This document shows, piece by piece, positions 6,675 to 10,942 of a stretch of 10,942 nt of DNA. The notes below the pieces were generated by a model that was not told the DNA's origin, searched no databases, and saw nothing but the letters and a program-made list of their open reading frames with translations. The stretch is from an uncultured Chlorobiaceae bacterium. Lineage in GTDB: Bacteria; Bacteroidota; Chlorobiia; Chlorobiales; Chlorobiaceae. The DNA is taken from NCBI GenBank assembly GCA_903929845.1, contig CAIYWF010000337.1, positions 1 to 10,942 on the forward strand, given 5' to 3'. The number at the start of each line of letters is the position of its first letter. Within the stretch, counting starts at the first letter, position 1. A program made the translations under genes and the position numbers.

Positions 6675-8357
6675 ATGGACTTGTCACAAAGCGCACAATG
6701 GCGCGAACTTCAGGCACACAAACTTGCGATCGAGACGCTGCAGATGAGGGAGATGTTTCTCGAAGATAGTGCACGGTTTGAACGGTTCTCAATCCAATGG
6801 GAAGGGCTAACGCTCGATTATTCAAAAAACAGGATTACCCCCCGAACTATGGAGTTACTGCTCGACCTGGCGCGCAATGCCGGGCTCGAAAATAAGCGTG
6901 ACAAGATGTTTGCCGGTGAGCCAATAAATTATACAGAACATCGCGCCGTTTTGCATACCGCCCTTCGCAGGCCTCCGGGCTATTCACTTGAGATTGACGG
7001 TCTTGATCTTTCAACCGAAATCGCCGACGTGCTTGTGCAAATGAAAGATTGTTGCGACCGGGTGATTTCAGGAACATGGACAGGATATACCGGAAAACGG
7101 ATGACCGATGTGGTCAATATCGGTATCGGTGGCTCCGATCTCGGGCCCTGTATGGTGACCGAAGCGCTCCGTCCTTTTGCTCACGGCCAGCTTCAGGTTC
7201 ATTTTGTCTCCAATATTGATGGCACTCATATCAGCGAAACCCTGAAAAAGCTCAATCCCGAAACCACACTCTTCATTATTGCCTCCAAAACCTTTACCAC
7301 CCAGGAGACACTCACCAATGCGATGACCGCCCGTGAGTGGTTTTTAACTTATGCCAAAAACGAATCGCATATTGCAAAACATTTTGTGGCCGTTTCAACC
7401 AACCGCACAAAAGTTGTTGAGTTTGGCATTGATGAATCCAACATGTTCAGGTTCTGGGACTGGGTCGGGGGACGTTATTCTCTCTGGTCTTCCATCGGTC
7501 TCTCCATAGCGCTCTTTCTTGGTTTTGACCATTTTCAGGAGCTGCTCAATGGCGCCTGTGCGATGGACGAGCATTTTCGTAACGAGCCGCTTGAACGGAA
7601 CATTCCTGTTTTGCTGGCGTTGCTTGGTATCTGGTACAACAATTTTTTTGCTTTTTCATCACACGCGGTTATTCCGTACGACCAGTATCTGCATCGGTTT
7701 CCTGCTTATCTTCAGCAGCTTGACATGGAGAGCAATGGCAAACGGGTCAATGGTGTGGGAAACACGGTGGACTATGCAACCGGCCCCGTGATCTGGGGCG
7801 AACCGGGCACCAACTCCCAGCACGCATTTTTTCAGCTTCTGCATCAGGGTACTGAAGTAATCCCTGCCGACTTTATCGTTCCGCTTAAAACACAAAATCC
7901 TGTGGGTGAGCATCATGATATACTGCTTGCCAACTGCTTTGCCCAGACCGAAGCGCTCATGAAAGGCAAAAACGAGCAGGAGGTTCGCCAGGAACTTGAA
8001 GCTGCCGGTTGCGATGATTCAGAACTGAACATGTTGCTGCCACACAAGGTTTTTCCGGGCAATCGTCCTACTAATACTATTCTTGTTGATGAAATCAACC
8101 CATTTATTCTCGGAAGCCTTATTGCTATCTATGAGCATAAGGTTTTCGTGCAGGGCATTATCTGGGAGATCAACTCCTTTGACCAGTGGGGCGTTGAACT
8201 TGGCAAACAGCTTGCAAAAGCTATTTTTCCTGAAATCCAGGGAAGTGAAATAGTAACTGCTCACGACAGTTCAACCAACACTCTTATTAATGCCTACAGA
8301 GCATTTCGCGCAAAAGGGACCGCGTCGGAAAAGGTGCAGTTATCGTTCTTTGATTGA
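6675..8357 (+). CDS. pgi: Glucose-6-phosphate isomerase
   Basis: Interconverts glucose 6-phosphate and fructose 6-phosphate in the cytosol, serving glycolysis, gluconeogenesis and glycogen or wall-sugar synthesis. The length (560 residues) fits the large bacterial and eukaryotic type. The sugar-phosphate motif GIGGSDLGP is at 150-158 and SKTFTTQETLTNA at 204-216. PGI signature 1 is in FWDWVGGRYSLWSS (260-273), with Arg267. The catalytic base Glu352 is in DMESNGK, His383 in NSQHAFFQLLHQG, and Lys511 in signature 2 (GVELGKQLA, 507-515). The ATG at 6675 has AGAGG nine bases upstream. The gene follows the RsbW-like gene on the same strand and converges on nifA. I saw no convincing terminator in the 58-bp gap after its stop. 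Confidence 0.98.
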   Translation: MDLSQSAQWRELQAHKLAIETLQMREMFLEDSARFERFSIQWEGLTLDYSKNRITPRTMELLLDLARNAGLENKRDKMFAGEPINYTEHRAVLHTALRRPPGYSLEIDGLDLSTEIADVLVQMKDCCDRVISGTWTGYTGKRMTDVVNIGIGGSDLGPCMVTEALRPFAHGQLQVHFVSNIDGTHISETLKKLNPETTLFIIASKTFTTQETLTNAMTAREWFLTYAKNESHIAKHFVAVSTNRTKVVEFGIDESNMFRFWDWVGGRYSLWSSIGLSIALFLGFDHFQELLNGACAMDEHFRNEPLERNIPVLLALLGIWYNNFFAFSSHAVIPYDQYLHRFPAYLQQLDMESNGKRVNGVGNTVDYATGPVIWGEPGTNSQHAFFQLLHQGTEVIPADFIVPLKTQNPVGEHHDILLANCFAQTEALMKGKNEQEVRQELEAAGCDDSELNMLLPHKVFPGNRPTNTILVDEINPFILGSLIAIYEHKVFVQGIIWEINSFDQWGVELGKQLAKAIFPEIQGSEIVTAHDSSTNTLINAYRAFRAKGTASEKVQLSFFD

Positions 8358-8415
8358 TATCTGGTTATGGTTAATTTTTGTGCAATCATGGGCACGTCCC
8401 TGTTCCTTTTTCTCG

Positions 8416-10047
8416 TCACCGGAATTTTCGATAGTCGATATCGAATTTTTTGATACGGAGGCCCATGATTCTGTCCGAAAGGCCAAGTTGTACTGCGGCA
8501 CGCGACATATTGCCTTTGGTGCGTTTGAGCGCTTCCATGATCATCTCCTTTTCAATGGCGTCAAGTTTCTGCAGCAGAGAACCGGTATAGGGTGTGCCGC
8601 TCGATTCGGCTGTCTGGAGCGTCGGGGGTAGGTGATAGCCGTGGATAACATTATCTTCGCTCAGAATGACCGCCCGTTCCATACAGTTCTGAAGTTCGCG
8701 GACATTGCCAGGCCAGTGATAGCGCATGAGCATGTCGATAGCGGTTGTCGAGATGCGCCGAATTCCTTTATGGTTCGCCGCATTGTATTTTTCCACAAAA
8801 TAATCGGCAAGCAGAAGAATATCTGTTTTGCGTTCACGAAGCGGCGGAACGGTTATAGGAAAAATATTGAGCCGGTAATAAAGATCTTCCCTGAAAAGTC
8901 CGCTTTGTATCAACTCCTCAAGATTGCGGTTTGTTGCGGCAATGACCCGAACATCAACCTTTATTGTTTTTGATCCTCCGACCCGTTCAAACTCCTTTTC
9001 CTGAATAATTCTGAGCAGTTTTGCCTGCACCGACAGGCTCAGTTCACCGACTTCATCAAGAAAGATGGTGCCGTTATGGGCAAGCTCAAATCGGCCCTGA
9101 CGGGTAGCCAAAGCTCCGGTAAATGCTCCTTTTTCATGTCCGAAAAGCTCACTTTCAACGATACTTTCAGGCAATGCTGCGCAGTTGAACTTGATGAACG
9201 CCTTGTCTGCCCTGCGGCTTTTAAAATGGATAGCGCTTGCCACCAACTCCTTGCCAACACCGCTTTCCCCCAGTATCAGTGTTGTTGCGTTAGTGTTTGC
9301 AATCTTGTCAATCATTTTATAAAGGGAGATCATCGGTTTCGTATTGCCGATAATATTTGCCGGGCGTTCTGCTGCGGAAATGGTTTCATCGTCGTGCTCT
9401 TCTGCCTCGCGCTTTTGTAGTGAAGAAGACTTTCCAGTGACTATTGTCTCGTGAGGCGTTTTTGTGTTCTCCTCATGAGCAAGCTGCTTGAGGCGCACGG
9501 CCTGAGAAATCATGGAGGCGATAATAGAGAGTTGGTCAACATAATACTGTAACATGTCGATGCTTTCCGCTTCTGCTTTTGTCTTTTTTGTGCGCTCATC
9601 CGCCGCTGCTGGCTCAAGCTGGCGGTCAGCGCTCAGTGTGCCGATAATTTCCGTGCCAGCCTTGATTGGTATGCAGATAAAACAAAGATTCTCTTTTTTC
9701 GCTTTGCTCCGTGACCGGGTTCGGTCAAGAAAGAGCGGTTCGTCGATAATAGAGGGGACAATAACCGCTTTGCCGGTTTTAACCACATGACCTATCACTC
9801 CTTCCCCGATCTGATAACGACCTCTCTCTTTCTCTTTCTCAGTCAGTCCAAATGATTCGTTGATAACAATTTCGCCGGTATCACGGTTAAGAATGGTGAT
9901 CATCCCCCTGAGCATGTTCATATTTTCAGACATGATGAAAAGAACAAGCCTTAAAACCTTATTAATATCATCTTCATTGGTGATTGTTCTGCTGACTTCA
10001 GCAAGCAGACTGATACTGTTATGGTCCTGATCCTGTGTTATGAGCAT
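8416..10047 (-). CDS. nifA: NifA, sigma-54-dependent transcriptional activator of nitrogen fixation
   Basis: This 543-residue activator has three parts. Residues about 10-185 are a GAF sensor domain (ISLLAEVSRTI, then GEGVIGHVVKTG and FICIPIKAG), the usual place for control by PII-type signals or 2-oxoglutarate in NifA. A hydrophilic linker runs over 190-230. Residues about 232-470 are the AAA+ domain: Walker A GESGVGKE at 260-267, the sigma-54 contact loop GAFTGA at 307-312, Walker B FLDE at 329-332, and arginines in FREDLYYRL (386 and 392). Residues 499-543 carry a Fis-type helix-turn-helix whose tail (KGNMSRAAVQLGL, DRIMGLRIKKF) is characteristic of NifA. Cysteines occur only at 122, 125, 289 and 455. 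The C-x4-C pair in the linker after the AAA+ domain, found in oxygen-sensitive rhizobial-type NifA, is absent. The ATG is 21 bp after the nifV stop, so the gene is probably translated from a nifV-nifA message. Confidence 0.93.
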   Translation of the reverse strand: MLITQDQDHNSISLLAEVSRTITNEDDINKVLRLVLFIMSENMNMLRGMITILNRDTGEIVINESFGLTEKEKERGRYQIGEGVIGHVVKTGKAVIVPSIIDEPLFLDRTRSRSKAKKENLCFICIPIKAGTEIIGTLSADRQLEPAAADERTKKTKAEAESIDMLQYYVDQLSIIASMISQAVRLKQLAHEENTKTPHETIVTGKSSSLQKREAEEHDDETISAAERPANIIGNTKPMISLYKMIDKIANTNATTLILGESGVGKELVASAIHFKSRRADKAFIKFNCAALPESIVESELFGHEKGAFTGALATRQGRFELAHNGTIFLDEVGELSLSVQAKLLRIIQEKEFERVGGSKTIKVDVRVIAATNRNLEELIQSGLFREDLYYRLNIFPITVPPLRERKTDILLLADYFVEKYNAANHKGIRRISTTAIDMLMRYHWPGNVRELQNCMERAVILSEDNVIHGYHLPPTLQTAESSGTPYTGSLLQKLDAIEKEMIMEALKRTKGNMSRAAVQLGLSDRIMGLRIKKFDIDYRKFR

Positions 10048-10068
10048 GATGCTTACGATATAATTGTC

Positions 10069-10942
10069 TTAGTGTTTAACCAGGAGTGTACTGTAAATGC
10101 TGTCAAGTTCTTCCGGCTGCAGTGCCCTTTTCTTTTCAGTTGCAATTGTGCGGACAATCGCCAAAAGATGATTCGCTTCATTTCTTGTTATCATGATTCC
10201 TCTGCCGGAATAAAAATGCTGTAATGAGGCACTTCCCGAATGTTTTCCGATCACCAGCTCATGCTTGTCACGACCAACCTGATCCGGAAGAAACGGCTGA
10301 TAAGAGAGCGGATGCTTCAGCAGCGCTGCACAGTGAATACCCGATTCATGCTGAAAAGCCGATTTGCCGACAACCGGTTTCTGAGCTTCAATGACTCTTC
10401 CTGCTGCTTTGCTTACTGTATTGCAGAGGTGCGATAACTGCCTGGTATCGATGCTGCTCTTGTATTTCCCGGACAGCTTCAAAGCTATGGCAAGCTCTTC
10501 CAGCGCAGCATTTCCGGCGCGCTCACCAAGTCCGGTTACCGAAACACTGACCGCCTGACATCCAGCCTCCAGAGCGGTAAACGCATTGGCTGTTGCCATC
10601 CCCAGATCATTATGGGCATGAAATTCAAGAGCCGCAGGAGTTGCTGATTTCAGCCAGCCCACAAGGCTCATAACCGATGGGGGAGTTGCAATTCCCACGG
10701 TATCGGCAATTCGTATTCTGTCAGCGCCGCATTCCGTCGCATCAAGCACAAAACTTTTCAGCAGTTCGGGCTCTGCACGTGTTGCATCCTGCGCTCCGAC
10801 ACTGACAATGTTGAAATATTTTTTCGCCCTTGGAACCAGCTCCTGCAACTGTTGCTGTACCCACGCATAATCTTTCTGCATCAGTTGCAGGTACAAGTCG
10901 GAGACTGGAAAACTGATATGAACCGCTTCGGTACCGCAGATA
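10069..10942 (-). CDS. nifV: Homocitrate synthase NifV (5' end outside window)
   Basis: Condenses acetyl-CoA with 2-oxoglutarate to (R)-homocitrate, the organic ligand of the nitrogenase FeMo-cofactor. The reading frame runs off the right edge of the window. 290 residues are visible, from CGTEAVHISFPVSDLYL onward; the first 85-90, with the start of the TIM barrel, are missing. Visible features of the DRE-TIM metallolyase family include the metal-binding HxH in EFHAHNDLGMATANAF, the glycine-rich SVTGLGERAGNAALEEL signature, and FQHESGIHCAALLK further on. LeuA and other homocitrate synthases share this architecture. NifV is preferred for three reasons: the HISFPVSD stretch, the lack of a long C-terminal regulatory domain (the protein ends soon after the barrel and subdomains), and the adjacent nifA. 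The stop at 10069-10071 is 21 bp before the nifA ATG, which indicates an operon. Confidence 0.92.
   Translation of the reverse strand, partial: ICGTEAVHISFPVSDLYLQLMQKDYAWVQQQLQELVPRAKKYFNIVSVGAQDATRAEPELLKSFVLDATECGADRIRIADTVGIATPPSVMSLVGWLKSATPAALEFHAHNDLGMATANAFTALEAGCQAVSVSVTGLGERAGNAALEELAIALKLSGKYKSSIDTRQLSHLCNTVSKAAGRVIEAQKPVVGKSAFQHESGIHCAALLKHPLSYQPFLPDQVGRDKHELVIGKHSGSASLQHFYSGRGIMITRNEANHLLAIVRTIATEKKRALQPEELDSIYSTLLVKH

Noticed and set aside
8385..8410. Possible terminator between the convergent pgi and nifA genes (GGGCACGTCCC before a T-rich stretch)
   Set aside because: Only three base pairs form around a 5-base loop, and the T-run is interrupted, so it does not meet the standard of the other two terminators.

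Overview
The window is about 10.9 kb of ordinary bacterial chromosome with moderate GC. It holds eight gene loci, two of them cut off by the window edges. The gene set is an ArsA/Get3-type ATPase with a C-terminal HSP20-like domain, long-form SerA, a class I DAHP synthase, a YghO-like acyltransferase, a small outer-membrane barrel protein, an orphan RsbW-like kinase, glucose-6-phosphate isomerase, and a nifV-nifA pair. Together these suggest an anaerobic nitrogen-fixing bacterium, most probably a green sulfur bacterium (Chlorobium, Pelodictyon or Prosthecochloris type). The taxon is an inference from gene content and protein style; no marker RNA is present.

Left part (1-5230): the 3' part of the ArsA-like gene (+) meets serA (-) at a shared hairpin terminator. 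serA and the DAHP synthase gene (+) diverge from a 299-bp gap that carries two inverted repeats, a short leader hairpin and a possible 18-codon leader ORF ending in Phe-Ile-Tyr-Ser-Tyr. Serine and aromatic amino-acid synthesis thus start back to back. The DAHP synthase gene is followed on the same strand by an acyltransferase-like gene (4050-5183). Its reading frame is intact from a strong ribosome binding site to its stop, except for one in-frame TAA at codon 25. This is the clearest anomaly in the window.

Middle part (5200-8357): a second bidirectional terminator separates that gene from a convergent outer-membrane protein gene (-). An AT-rich gap of 221 bp then leads to an RsbW/SpoIIAB-type ATP-binding protein and pgi, both on the + strand and probably co-transcribed.

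Right part (8416-10942): nifV (homocitrate synthase, 5' end outside the window) and nifA (sigma-54 activator of nitrogen fixation) lie 21 bp apart on the - strand and form an operon running toward pgi. One makes the organic acid of the FeMo-cofactor and the other activates nif promoters, so a nif cluster probably lies nearby, beyond the right edge.

No CRISPR array, insertion sequence, tRNA, rRNA or phage gene was seen. I found no convincing new multi-gene system. The points worth checking are the in-frame stop, the serA/DAHP synthase control region, the nearly cysteine-free ArsA relative, the orphan anti-sigma kinase and the cysteine pattern of NifA.
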